Below are positions 23,413-33,229 of a stretch of DNA of 64,000 nt, one piece after another. Origin of the DNA: Phoebastria nigripes (taxonomy: Eukaryota; Chordata; Aves; Procellariiformes; Diomedeidae); the NCBI GenBank assembly GCA_035582835.1, contig JAYKAV010000300.1, positions 964,907 through 1,028,906 of the forward strand. Reading direction: 5' to 3'. Under the pieces are notes generated by a model. It did not search any database, had not been told where the DNA came from, and worked only from the letters and a program-made list of their open reading frames with translations. Position numbers and translations under genes: made by a program. Positions within the stretch are counted from its first letter, which is position 1. The number at the start of each line of letters is the position of its first letter.

Positions 23413-26400
23413 GTCATTTAAAACCACCCAGCACAGAAAAGAAGGGCAGCAATTTCTCTCCTCTTCTCCTCTTTCGCTTCTTTATTTCATTTGGAACCAG
23501 AGTTAATTTTCATCCTTAGTGTAAATGTGTTTACTTTTTTAAGTAAAACTTAAAGACACTAAGGATGGGGACTAGATGTTGTTATTTAAGGCGAAGTGGG
23601 AAATGAGAATTAGACTTGATAGAAACCCTCACTTGAGATGAAGGAGGGAGGACTGCTGCCGCACCGAGGGAATGGAGAGCCCACCTACCTGATGAGGGAC
23701 TGGGGAACGTTGGTTTTGACAAACGGAATTGCCCCCTGTCTCCTGAGCACCTGCACCACCACGCTGTCCTCTGCCGCGGGTTTATTGAGGTTTTTTATAA
23801 ACCCTAACGTGGAATCATGACCCTGGGAACACAGGACAATGAGGTTTCCAAATAGAGGATTGCAATTCCCCCTGGTCCCATATTTTTATCTACATATATA
23901 AGCACGTGCATGCAGCTCCAACAACCCATCCATCATGCACACATTGCATAGTGTATTGGTGGTAAATCTGACCAGCCTTCTCTGTTGGCCTATATGGGAG
24001 ACGGGCAGCAAACCCCATCACCTGCCAGGGCAGGCCATCCCACATCAGCGATGACAAAGTCAAGCCAGATGCTGAGGTCAAACCTCCCCCGCCACCAAAC
24101 TTCAAACCACAGAGATCTCAGGAAACGCAGTATCGCGCTGGCGGTACCTGGCAGTCGATGGAGTCTTTGATGCTGACAGGCACCCCATAGAGCAAACCCA
24201 GCTTCCCTGTCAGCTTCGCTTTCTGGAGCTGGGTCTCGCTTTCCTGCAGATACTCCGTGATGCAGTTGGTTTCTGTGGCGATTTGGAGGGCCTTGGGGAA
24301 AGCAGGCAAAGCCCACAGGTGAGACACAGCCCGCAGCGTTGCACCACAGCCTTCTGTTTTGCAAAGGACACCTGCCTCTTCCCCATTTTCCACCTCCCCA
24401 TCTGGGCAGTCGGTACCAGGGCAGCCCTTTCTGTTCCTTTTCAAGACATCTTCATGCCAAACTCCAAAACGTTGTCTGGACACAGGGGGGCCATAGCACC
24501 AGTTGGTGCATGATGAAGAGAGGCACTCAGCCCAGCAGAATACCAAAGGCTATTCTCTTGATTGAGCTTCTGGGGTGGCATAAAATGATAACCCCAAAGT
24601 GGGAACCCAGGAGGTGATCAGGGCATTATGGCAAAAGCACAGAATGAAAGTGGACACTGAGCCTTTGAGGTTTACCAACCCATTTGGAGAAGGAGGGGAG
24701 ACAACAGCAGCGCTCTGCAACTTCCCTATAGCTATACCTGCCCCTGCGAAGGTATGGGCTCCCCTAGGTATGGGCTCTCCAGATGCTGAGCTTGCTGCTC
24801 CCTTTTGCTCCAAACCAAGCTGAGAGCCATGGCATGCCCAGCTCTCCCCTCACTCACAGAAAAGCGCAGAAGGGCCCAGCACTAACCAGTGAGCAGTGAC
24901 AGCTCAGCAGCATTTGAACCAGGTTTGAACCAGCGTTTGAACCTTGTGCTGGGCTTCTCCCAAAAAGAGCCAGCCCCACCGTGGGTGAGACGCTGCCCCG
25001 CCACCCTTGCTCCTCACCTTGCCCACATAGGCATAGAAGACGTGCTCTGGAGGGAGGGAGCCATCCTGGAGTTTCTTGGAGAGCTCCNGCAAAGGCAGAG
25101 AGAGGATGGAGATCATGTTCACGGAAGGATGCTACGGGAAAGGTTGAACAGGCAATGACACACCTCTACCTCAGCTGGTGGGCTCCTCCTCTCCCGTTGG
25201 TGCCCACTGTAACCCATCCAAAAAATATCTGCCATTTAGTGGCCAAATGCAGTATCTGCCTCAAGACCGCAATCCTGCTCCTACCCAATACCAGTGAGCA
25301 CGGCGTGAAACCTGCAGGGCCAGTAGCAACCCAGGCTTTCTAAAGCCTTGTCTTCCTGGCCAGACCAGTCTCACCAAGCACCTGCTGTTTAAGAGAAAGC
25401 CTCTTGCGCAGCCTTGTTCAGACAGGTCTGGCTTGGTGCAATGTTCTCTGTTGGATTACAGTGGGAATTATGGCATAGTTATAGACATTGCTCCAGCAAG
25501 AAATGAAATCGGACCTGGTGCCACCTCTTCTCCTGGCATCACCAAGATATCCTACAGGGAAGCGCACAAACCAGGGAGCCCCTCGACTGACAGCAGACAG
25601 ATCATTTTTGGGTCAGCAGAGATTTCCTCGCCACCTACTAAATACCATGAAAAACGCATCAAACCTCATCCCCCAAGCTGGACTCTGAACCCAAGCGAGT
25701 CCACTCCAGCCACAGGCCGGGCAGTCTGACGGGATCGCGGGGGGCACAGCACGGTCGAGCCGGATTTCTGGGCACCGCGCCTCGGCACCGGTGGCATCGC
25801 ACCCCGTCCCTGCGGGCAGCGTCCTCGGGCTGCGCGGCTGCACGCTAGCCCCTGCCAGTAACATATTGCCTCTCGCCTTTCCCTACCGCCGCCTCAGCGG
25901 CCAGGCTGAGCCTCCTCCCCATGGCGGAAGAGGCCGGGAAGCTTCCGGACAAGGGGCAGGGATTTTCATCTCCTCGCTGCCGGTTACTCTTTGCTGGGCG
26001 CCTGTGCCGCTGCCCGTTATCCCCAGCTGCNCCGGCTGCCCCGGGAAGCATTTCCTCCCCATCCCTGCTACAGAGGGGATGGCTGCATTGCTGGGGGGCG
26101 GTGTGTGTGCGTGCATGCACACGTAGATTTAGAAAGGAAAAAAAAAAAAAACGCTAAATCCCCGTAGCTCCATATTAGGAACCGGGATGCCGTCTGGCAG
26201 CCGGGCCAGCTCTGCGAGAGCAGCCCAGCAGCTGCCCCTTGCAGGCAGGCACCCCCCTGCCCGCAGGAAGGGCTGCACGACCGCGGGCCCGGGGGTATGC
26301 TAAGGGAAGGGGCCAGGGTGAGCAGCCATCGCCGGGCGGGCGGAGGCGGCTTTGCCCATCCGCAGCCTCCCCCCCGGCGGTGGAGGGGAGAAGCGCGGCT

Positions 26401-26580
26401 TGTTGCACCCACCTGCTCCCGAAAGCGCCGTACAGCCATCTCCATCTGCACCAAGCTCCGCTCCTGCCTCTGCCGAGCCTCCTTCACCTTCCTCCAGAGC
26501 CCCCTCCGCCGCCGCCATCGCAGCAGCAGCAGGAGGCTGGCGGCCGAGCAGCAGAGCAGGGCGGGCAGGGGGACCCGCAT
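16546..26580 (-). CDS. FAAH: Fatty-acid amide hydrolase 1 (FAAH), complete 15-exon gene (copy A)
   Basis: Serine hydrolase of the amidase-signature family, anchored in the ER membrane; it hydrolyses anandamide, oleamide and related fatty-acid amides. The exons (minus strand, high to low) are 26413-26580, 25018-25131, 24148-24291, 23689-23822, 22401-22607, 21943-21983, 21274-21398, 20915-21040, 19655-19752, 19172-19271, 18804-18844, 17926-17965, 17248-17356, 16766-16911 and 16546-16674. Every junction is GT-AG and the phases join to 1,722 nt, giving 573 residues against 579 in human. The Lys-Ser-Ser triad is present as Lys136 (GVPVSIKD), Ser211 (SPGGSSGGEGAL) and Ser235 (TDVGGSLRFP), a constant six-residue offset from mammalian 142/217/241. 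An N-terminal membrane helix is followed by RWRRRR. Two codons contain an N (exons 2 and 15). I saw no AATAAA within 1 kb after the stop. The identification is firm. Confidence 0.96.
16766..16911 (-). CDS. FAAH: FAAH exon 14
   Basis: Residues 483-531, 146 nt: AVSYTMLYNVLDFPAGVVPV then TDEDEEELKGYQGYF and DRTLAK. It is near-identical to human over the first half. No counterpart was found in copy B or copy C. Confidence 0.95.
17248..17356 (-). CDS. FAAH: FAAH exon 13
   Basis: Residues 447-483, 109 nt: EFCHQFIAQWKTLNLDVML then CPMLGPALSIGYPGKLS. It matches the human IAQWRALDLDVVLTPMLAPAL segment. Donor CAG|GTAGGA, leaving in phase 1. Confidence 0.94.
17926..17965 (-). CDS. FAAH: FAAH exon 12 (40-nt small exon)
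   Basis: Residues 433-446, NAVDEVWSLHHEIE, 40 nt, phase 2 in and phase 0 out (GAG|GTAAAG). It aligns with human SAGKLWELQHEIE. Confidence 0.9.
18804..18844 (-). CDS. FAAH: FAAH exon 11 (41-nt small exon)
   Basis: Residues 420-433, VPRFSGIIRSMRA plus two bases of the next codon. The acceptor is TTTCTCAG and the donor AAA|GTGAGT. It aligns with human LPRLSAFLSNMKS and finishes the membrane cap. A 27-bp direct duplication sits about 35 bp upstream of its acceptor. Confidence 0.88.
18880..18933. repeat. 27-bp direct duplication beside FAAH exon 11
   Basis: Two adjacent 27-bp units (ACATTAATCCCAGCCCTGTC plus CTCTGAC, then the same with CTCTGAG) differ at the last base only. They lie in intron 10, about 35 bp upstream of the exon 11 acceptor, and so fall in the usual branch-point zone. 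Confidence 0.95.
19172..19271 (-). CDS. FAAH: FAAH exon 10: membrane-binding cap
   Basis: Residues 386-419, 100 nt: KGELEKSSMGLLFWLA then SPNWLKTVLSWIAKPF. This amphipathic, hydrophobic stretch corresponds in position to the membrane-cap helices of rat FAAH that guide lipid substrates to the active site. Acceptor TTTCAG, donor TTC|GTAAGG. The first half diverges strongly from human and from copies B and C. Confidence 0.88.
19655..19752 (-). CDS. FAAH: FAAH exon 9
   Basis: Residues 354-386, 98 nt: LVPFELMNVDYMIFN then GMFADGAASFLKS and a split Phe codon at the TT|GTAAGT donor. It matches the human LVPF...GLFSDGG segment and sets the register for the two partial copies further left. Confidence 0.93.
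20325..20505 (+). mobile_element. CR1/L3-like LINE fragment (sense)
   Basis: GTGGATCTGTGGAACTGCC, TGCCAAAGGATATGATGCAG and AGACTAAACAAGTACTTGAC follow the sense-strand CR1 3' region (CTGTGGAACTCCCTGCC, ..GGATGTTGTG, GACTAGACAAGTTC). It lies in FAAH intron 8. Confidence 0.55.
20915..21040 (-). CDS. FAAH: FAAH exon 8
   Basis: Residues 312-353, 126 nt: VYSSTQPLRIGYYETD, then MPSPAMRRAVRETK and LLEDAGHT. Acceptor CCTGCAG, donor ACG|GTAGG, phase 0. The match to human (QPLRVGYYETD, TMPSPAMRRAV) is near-identical. Confidence 0.95.
21274..21398 (-). CDS. FAAH: FAAH exon 7
   Basis: Residues 270-311, 125 nt, with GVGPMAKDVESLALCMRALL and LDSTVPPLPFSEE. This is one of the most conserved FAAH blocks, close to the human exon over its whole length. 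Donor GAG|GTAAAG, phase 0. Confidence 0.95.
21943..21983 (-). CDS. FAAH: FAAH exon 6 (41-nt small exon)
   Basis: Residues 256-270, SKKGIISGVLGQKA, 41 nt, entering in phase 2 and leaving in phase 1. The acceptor is TTCTTCGCAG and the donor GCAG|GTAGG. It aligns with the human segment between GNRL and the VGPMA motif. It is too short for ORF scans and was found by phase and homology. Confidence 0.92.
22401..22607 (-). CDS. FAAH: FAAH exon 5: nucleophile loop
   Basis: Residues 187-256, 207 nt. It carries the amidase signature: SPGGSSGGEGAL (Ser211, the bridging serine, and Ser212) and TDVGGSLRFP (Ser235, the nucleophile), then FCGICALKPTGNRL. The acceptor follows a short CT-repeat tract (the reverse of the AG repeat at 22610-22622). 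Confidence 0.96.
23388..23412. repeat. Poly-A tract (25 A)
   Basis: Uninterrupted A run in FAAH intron 4. No retroelement body or target-site duplication is visible next to it. Confidence 0.95.
23511..23567. other. 57-nt imperfect inverted repeat (hairpin)
   Basis: The arms CATCCTTAGTGT (23,511-23,522) and ACACTAAGGATG (23,556-23,567) are perfect complements. Inside them TTTACTT pairs with AAGTAAA around a TTTT loop. It lies in FAAH intron 4, 98 bases after the poly-A tract. It could be a small MITE, a structured RNA or chance. Confidence 0.7.
23689..23822 (-). CDS. FAAH: FAAH exon 4
   Basis: Residues 143-187, GHDSTLGF through TNVPQSLI, 134 nt, with a split serine codon at the donor (ATCAG|GTAGG). 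It corresponds to the human exon beginning GQDSTLG. A five-C run on the plus strand near the middle codes QGAIPF; the same site in copy B has lost one base. Confidence 0.94.
24148..24291 (-). CDS. FAAH: FAAH exon 3: catalytic lysine
   Basis: Residues 95-142, starting ALQIATETN and ending KDSIDCQ, 144 nt. It contains GVPVSIKD, whose lysine (residue 136) is the general base of the amidase-signature triad. Acceptor CCAAG and donor CAG|GTACC, phase 0. Confidence 0.95.
25018..25131 (-). CDS. FAAH: FAAH exon 2
   Basis: Residues 57-94, HPSVNMI through FYAYVGK, 114 nt, phase 0 at both ends (GTAG acceptor, AAG|GTGAGG donor). It covers the segment ending in YVGK that leads to the lysine strand, and matches human exon 2 in length and ending. 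One N falls at 25088. Confidence 0.93.
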
Positions 26581-26780
26581 GGCCGGGCTGGCGGGGCTGG
26601 CCGGCCGGGCGCCCCGCTCCTCCCGCTCCCGGCGCCTCCCCGCTCCCGGCCGGGTCCAAGGGCACCCGCTCGCCGATGAGGAGGTGGGGAAGAGGGAGGC
26701 AAAACCTGGGGAGGATTCTCGGGCGGGAGAGGGTTGGGCTCGCTGGAAAAGGATTTAACCAGTTTGCTGCTTGGCGAGCC
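26170..26780. promoter_or_regulatory. CpG-rich promoter block of FAAH
   Basis: Dense G+C and frequent CG dinucleotides surround FAAH exon 1, fading leftwards by about 25,700 and rightwards by about 26,800, in contrast to the AT-rich flanks. This is the expected form of a vertebrate CpG-island promoter. No TATA box is evident on the minus strand just upstream of 26,580, and the transcription start cannot be fixed from sequence. Confidence 0.6.
26413..26580 (-). CDS. FAAH: FAAH exon 1: membrane anchor and N-terminal helix
   Basis: Residues 1-56. It starts MRVPLPALLC, has one short hydrophobic helix (about residues 4-20), then an arginine cluster RWRRRR, and ends in an amphipathic helix MAVRRFREQ that leads into the catalytic domain. 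The donor is GCAG|GTGGG in phase 0. The start was chosen because it is the first ATG in this frame before the membrane helix and lies inside the CpG-rich block. Human exon 1 has the same architecture. Confidence 0.9.
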
Positions 26781-27730
26781 GCAGCACGGGTAGGGAGGAG
26801 GAGATCTGGGAGCAGGAAAAGCTCCTGGATGAAAACTCACCCCTCCCTGTGCTGGGTGATCTCCCTCTGATAAGGTTTATTTATTTTGCCGTTCCCCAAG
26901 TGAGGCTTTGACTTCCCTGTAATTTTTCAGCCTCTCTGGGGATAGTCTTGGCTAGGAGCATCAAAGAAGCAAGGGGGGAGTCCCAAAGATACCTGGCTCC
27001 TTTGCATTTCCTGAAGCCAAGCAGCTGCGTGGGAAAAAGAAACAATAAATGTCCCAGCCGGTGCCCAGCGGAGTCCACTTCATCACTGGCAGAGCATGGG
27101 TGTGCCTGTACTTCGCAAAGTGCTGCGGCTTCCAACATAGAAATCTGGCACTGCTGCTCAGGCAGGAGAGTGCTGCTGGGGCCTTGCACTCAGTTTTGAG
27201 GGAAACTCCGAAGTAATTTGTCACCAGCCCCAGATGGGGTCTGTCCTTAAAAAACCTTCACTGCTTGCAAAAGTTCATGAGCAAATATTTCAAGCTATCC
27301 AGTTTAGATGCTGCCCATAGGATTGTGGAAAACCTGTTGGAAAGGATTCGGGATGTCTTCTCCCTCCTCCTGCCTCCCAGCAGTATGAGCTGTGCATAAG
27401 TCACCCCTGGCAGACGCTGAGCTAGAAATGCAATGGGAGGTTACATGTGCCCAGACCTGATTTTTCCTGGTGTTATTGCTCAGGCCGCTGGCTTTCCTTC
27501 AACCTTCAGGCCATCAGGGCTACTCTGGCAGCACCGGAGCAGCCTGGCTCCCCCGGAGGGAAATGCTGCGCTGTATGTACACAATGTCCTGGGCCTGTCT
27601 TTGCTGAAGGGCGTTGAAGCCTCAGAAATACTCAGCCCTCACTGAACTTGTGGCTTATGGCTTCTTGCTCTGTATTTGAGGATGAGCAGCTCCCTGTTAT
27701 CTGGGTCAAGGAAATTACATGCAAGAACAG

Positions 27731-27787
27731 CCTTTTTTCTCTTTTCTTTTCTTTTCTTTTCTTTTCTTTTCTTTTCTTTTCTTTTCT
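27731..27787. repeat. CTTTT pentanucleotide microsatellite
   Basis: About eleven uninterrupted TTTTC units run into the N gap. The true length is unknown because the assembly stops within it. Confidence 0.95.
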
Positions 27788-27857
27788 NNNNNNNNNNNNN
27801 NNNNNNNNNNNNNNNNNNNNNNNNNNNNNNNNNNNNNNNNNNNNNNNNNNNNNNNNN
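27788..27857. other. Assembly gap (run of N)
   Basis: Seventy N bases directly after the pentanucleotide tract. ORFs that run through it (both strands, about 27.65-28.2 kb) have no support. Confidence 0.98.
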
Positions 27858-27999
27858 GCAGTCCTATGGTGCAGACTACTTGGGGCACAAGAAGCTGCGA
27901 GGGGAGCAGGGTTGGTGGGGGTGCCCTTGCAGTGAGCCAGGAGGATGGGATCAGCTCAAGGTTGATGAAAGCAGATGCTGTGATGCTTATCTCCTCCTT

Positions 28000-30900
28000 C
28001 CTTCTTTCCCATGCTGGAGGCTTCACACTCTCCTCAGCTGCACTGATCTCACCCCATGGCAGCACAATGCCAAAATAGGGCTGTTTCCCTGCAGGCAGTA
28101 AAACCAGGCGCACCTGAAGTCTTTTATCAAGAGAACAAGAAGGGTGGTGAACTTTAGAGAAACAGAAGTTAAAAACTAGTTCTGGTGGAAGAGAAAATTG
28201 CTTCTCCAACCCTCTTCCCCCTAGTTTAAACCCTGCTTAAAATTTCTCATGCAGGAACAATTTTCATCTTCTGCAGTTCAGCTTGTCAAAGGGAAGAAAA
28301 CAAAATTCGAGCTTTATGCCTGGAGCAACCCTGCCTCCAGGAGCTGCTGCTGGAGACCTGCCTTCTCCCCTCTCCCAGGCAAGTGTATGGGTGTGAATAA
28401 ACGGGGTTGAGGCATCAGGCAGGACAGTGGCAAGGCTTGGATCTCTGCTGGGGCTGGCCAGCTCCAGGAGGTTAACCCAGGGAAACCCCAAAATGCAGCA
28501 GGTCTCTGCTGTGACCCAGCTACCAGCAGAGATGGGACAGGGCAGAGGACAGGGGGGCTCCAGCATAGGCAGGTGGTGGCTGGGGACCCCCTGTCCAGGA
28601 GGCTGTGCCTGGGACCGCCTAAGAGAAGTAAAATGGGTCTGGCCTTGCTCCTCATGGGCCGGGGTGGGGGGCCAGCTACCGGCTTGTGGGACGAGTGATG
28701 GCCTGATGTCCCTTTGGGACGCTGGTGTGTCCTTGCCAGATGAGCAAGTGGAGCTTTTCTGCTGTTATGTCCATAGGGCTGCCCATATGCTGCAGCAAAG
28801 GGGGCTTAAATCTTGGGGTGCTGGAAACGAGGATGGATCCTGCCCCTGCACCTCCTCCACTGCCTGGCAGGGCTGGAGCCTGTGGCTAAAGGAGGGCGAA
28901 AGGATCAGCTGGATCTGTGAAGGCTTCCTTCCCCATTGCCCACATCCCTCTGTGTTTCCACAGAGCTGCGAGTGGGTGGGTACCACCACACCCCAGAGAT
29001 GCTGTAACNCTATGGTTACCAAAGGAGGGGCAGAAAGGCATCATCTTCTTCCAACCGTGACACATCACGCATGATCAGCTGGACCGGCTCAGGCTGAAGG
29101 ACCAGCTAGCCCCCATTCATCTGACACCAGAGCAGACGCCAGAAGTGTGGCAAACACACAGCAATGTTTTCCTTAATGCTGTCTTCTGTCATCTGGAGAT
29201 CTGTGGCTTCTCAAGGCGGAGGTTAGGTTTCAGTGACTAATAGCTGTGTGCTCATACAGATATTTCTGGTGAGAAGCAATCCAATTCTGGCACTCACAGC
29301 GTCCTGCAGCAGGGAGATCCACAGTTTATTCATGTGCTGCAGGGAAGCNACATCTCCTGTTTGCCACCCTCGGCTGATTTCGTTTGCTGCCCCTTATTTC
29401 AGAAGAGGCAATAAGCAATTGTTTGCTGTTCACCTGGGAATTTATACACTTCTGTTCTTCCATTTCACCCTACTGCTTTTAGACTGTTTCCCAGAGGTTA
29501 ACAACCTGCTCCTGCCACCAGCTGCCAGTCACCCCCCTCCCAGGATCTGGCCCTCTGGAAGAAGATCCAAGCTTCATTTACAGCAGCAAGTGGTCCCTCT
29601 TGCTTTATTTCTCCTCTCCTTGCAGGTTCCTGGCTCTTGAGTGGGATGCATCAACGTGATCTGAAAGAAGGTCAGGCAGCTCCTCTCAGAGCTGGAGTTT
29701 AACCTCTACTCTGTCTCCATTCTGGTGTGCAGCTCCACAGCAGCCCTCCTGCTGCTCACCTGGGCCATGAAGGAGGTGATGAAGAGAAAGTTTGTCCAAG
29801 CTAAGCACCGTGTAGGGACTCTGGAGGAGGTTGTCCAGCAGCTCAGGCAAGAGGTAGTGTCACGTGGGGGTGATTCCTTCTGGCCCTGCAAGAAAATTGC
29901 GTGTTTCAGCCAAGTTGTTCACTTGGTGACACCTTTGTTGTTTCCTTTGTAGTCACCTCTGCCTGTAGAAGATGCTTGTTCTCCTTGCTGATTGTGCTCC
30001 AGAGCTCTGCCAATGGGAGGGCTGGTTGCTCCATAACCTGCTTAAAGCTGGAGTGTCTGAGTTACCGTAAACAGATTGAACACGTAGTTTGTGCCAACTT
30101 TGTGGACTCTGCTCTGAAGCAGATTAGGGAGTGCTCACTTATTTTCTCCACCAGCAGAGCGGAGGAGGAGCTGACCTGGAAGAGGACCATCACTCGTACG
30201 TGCAACTTGCACTTGCACAAGCTCTTTTTGCTCTTTGTGCACCTGGCAGCTATTGCGTGGTTGCTTGATGGAGAGTAAGGAAAAGCTGAAGAGGTCACAG
30301 CAGTGGGGTCCCCAGGATGGGGGGAGATCCCTAAGATTGCTGAAGACACCTTAAGCAAATAGTGCACCTTGCAAGCACTGGGATCAGGCTCTGAAAACCT
30401 CCTCTCTGTACAAATGGGGACTCATTTCTAGTAGTGCCTATGTTACAGCAGCCTAAGTCCAAACAGCTTTGCATTTCATGTGAACATTAAAAAATAAGGA
30501 GGAAAAAAAAAAGAGAGAAAGAAAATTTAAGTGGCTAAAATTACTCCTGTAGTTGTTTTACACAGCTGAATGAAGATAATTGTATTGGCAATTGTGAGTG
30601 ATTACAGTATTATCTGCCATCAAAAAAGTTATTTTTTTGAATGCTAAAGGAATTAATGATACATAAAACTGTGCTTAGATTGAGTGCATTCATCAGCAGA
30701 AATGCCTCGTGCTGGCACTGCTACACTGTAATTACTCCAGCCGCTCAGAGAAAGAGAGCAGGAGATAGGGGGCTATTGTGGATACTGCCAAAGATTTACA
30801 TACATTTACACGCTGAGCAGCGCTGGTGCTTGGGGAGAGGGGAGCAGAGCCAGGGCAGCAAAGCTGGAGTGGGGGACGATAAGTTCGGCACCTTCTTTTT

Positions 30901-33229
30901 CTTTATTGTTCATTACAGAGCAAAGAATAGGGGGTCATCTCTGTGTTTAAAACTTTACATGGTGAAGCCACCATGGAGGAGATGGTTACATGCTCCTCAG
31001 AATAGCAAGGGATGAGCCCAGGCTTTATAGGATGTTGCCTCATGGTGCATTGATAAAACCATTCCTGGGGTCACAGGCAGTGATTGCCCAGCCGTGGGAG
31101 ACCGATGGTGACGGTGGGAACGGCAGAGGTGGTGTCCTCAAGGGATATCTGCTGTGCCCTGCCCTTCAAGTGAGCCCATCATGCTGCTGCATTGGTGGGG
31201 CTGCGACACTGGGTACATCTCAGTGGGGACAGGGTAAGGAAATCTAGAAGAAATGCTCCCCAGTTTGCTCCACACCTTGTGGCCCTTCAGCAAGGAGACA
31301 TGANGTTGGGGGAAAAGTTTACAGACTGGGGCAGCCCAGGAGAAGCTGTTGCAGGGGTTGTAAGCAATCTGTGCAGAGCAGCAGTATGCTTCCCACGATG
31401 CAAAGAATTTGGAGGGGCTTTTAAAAGAAGGGTGGTTGGGTTGCAGCCCCTTTATGGAACCCACGGTCCATCTCCAGCGATGGACCCATGCTCAGCTCAA
31501 GCAGGGAATCTTAAAACCTTCCACGATCTCCATCTTCTTGTGCACAGCTGCCTTCTGAGCTGTATCTTGAGCTAAATTAATAAAGAAAGAGGAGCACAGA
31601 CCCTTTCCAGCCCATGAGGGAACACCGGGCCAGGCACGGTGTACATCTCTCGCTGCCCTGAGAAGACATCGCGGCTGGATGCGTTTGGCTTTTCGGGTGT
31701 GAGCCACCAGAGAGCAGGATTGAGCTGCTGTCCTGGAGGAAACCTCATGCTCGGAGGCTTTTGCACCCTAAAACCCTGTACTATCTACTCTGAAGTTGCA
31801 AGGAGTGTTGACCAAAGCAGAAAGCCCTTTTCTGGCTCTTTGGGTGATGGGACGGCCCGAGCTTTTGTGGGGAGCAGTGCTTTGATTTCAGATGGTTTTA
31901 AGTGCTCTTATAAAATGATGGGAGTTTTGCTGTTGGTCCATCTGGGCCAGCTTGGTTTTGCTAAGGAGGATATCCCCACAGGGCTTGATCCTGCAGACTG
32001 TCAGTGCTCAGAGACCTGCAGCTCTGCTGCTGCCAGGATTTGTTGCGGTGTCCAGGACCGTGCCTCAAACCTGGCAGGCTGCCCGCGCTTCTGAATGAGC
32101 AGGCAGCTCTCTACCTTCTCTGATTGCATATTGCAGAAAGGGGGAAACAATGAATGTTATTTGTGTTTGAAGCCCCATAGGCCAAGTTTTGAGGCTAACA
32201 GGGCAGCCCCAAGTTTAATCCTGACAGTCTTCCCCCAAAGCAATGTTCTTCCGTAGTTTGGGGTCAAGATTTAAGTGGGGTCCTGAGTTGTAGAAAGGTC
32301 CTGAGCGCTCATCCATCTCTGAGTGTGACTAGGCTGAATCCAGACCTCCTTGGCCACTGGCACTGTGGTTTTTCTTACCTCGAAAAAAGCACACAAACCT
32401 GAATTTTCTCTTTTTTTCCGAGACCCCTGCTTTCTGAACCGTCCAGGAGAGGGAGACAGCCAGCCAGTTACGGCACAGCCCAGATTTCCAGCTCTCCCTG
32501 TTTGCTGTGGGATGAGAGCAAACACACTNAGATACACACATTGGTTTTCCCAGAGGGAGGGTTTGATCTGCGCAGGCCCCCGGGTGACCTGCAATTTACA
32601 TTTACACAAGGAGGATGGGCATCGGGCAGGAGGGGAAACTGAGGCACAGAGCAGGCCCATGCCTTGGTGGAGCTGGTTGGTGGCATCCTTCTTCTTGAGG
32701 ACCTCCTGGGTCCTATTGCAGGTTGTGATTGCTCTGTGTCGGTCAGTGTAAACCCCACTGTGCTCTGCATCTGGGGTGAGCCCACCAGGTGGGCTATGGG
32801 GGACCATTTTAGCATCACATNGGATGTCATCCCTATAGGGACACACAACTCGTGTGATGCTGATGTGCCTCCCGCCCCNTCCATGCTGAGTCTGTGCAGT
32901 GTCTTGCACACCCAGCAGCCGGTCCCTGGTTCTGACCCCCCAATGGAGAAGCAGTGGGGACCCCCACCTGTGGGCAGCTGTTGTTGGCGAGCTCACCCCA
33001 GCACGAACATGCACAGGCAGTGGCAGAGGGGCCCTCGCTGACTCCTGCTGTGTCATCTTCCTGGAGCGATCGGAAAGCCACAAAGCATTGCGGCCCATGC
33101 TCATAGCAAAGTCGATGGATAGATCGGTCCCATCCGCCTCCCGTGTTTCCCCCCCCTCATCTCTGCCGGGTCGGCACTACTGAAGGACTGGTGAGATCAC
33201 CCCTGTGTTGAAAAGAAATAAATAAATAA
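28000..33229. other. Intergenic, only the orphan exon recognised
   Basis: Apart from the 29,671-29,853 ORF there is no supported gene. A short GGGGAAACTGAGGCACAGAG at 32,634-32,653 may be another MIR core. Long open frames here (for example minus strand 32,271-33,104) lack homology and cross N bases. Confidence 0.4.
29671..29853 (+). other. Orphan exon-like ORF with one membrane segment (unknown gene)
   Basis: Open for 61 codons up to a CAAGAG|GTAGTG donor in phase 0. Seen in order: RQLLSELEFNLYS, a hydrophobic stretch VSILVCSSTAALLLLTW, a basic segment KEVMKRKFVQAKHR, and a helical end TLEEVVQQLRQE. A strong polypyrimidine acceptor (TTATTTCTCCTCTCCTTGCAG ends at 29,625) precedes it, but TGA codons at 29,638 and 29,662 break this frame. 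The only in-frame ATG is at 29,767 (GCCATGA). The architecture resembles FAAH exon 1, including the phase-0 donor after a helix. No FAAH-like second exon follows on this strand. I do not recognise the gene; it may be a remnant. Confidence 0.35.

Noticed and set aside
27648..28209. Open frames on both strands around 27.65-28.2 kb
   Set aside because: They read through the pentanucleotide repeat and the N gap.
32271..33104. 277-codon open frame on the minus strand, the longest in the window
   Set aside because: It crosses several N bases, has low-complexity composition, no recognisable domain, and no splice or start context. GC-rich sequence gives such frames by chance.
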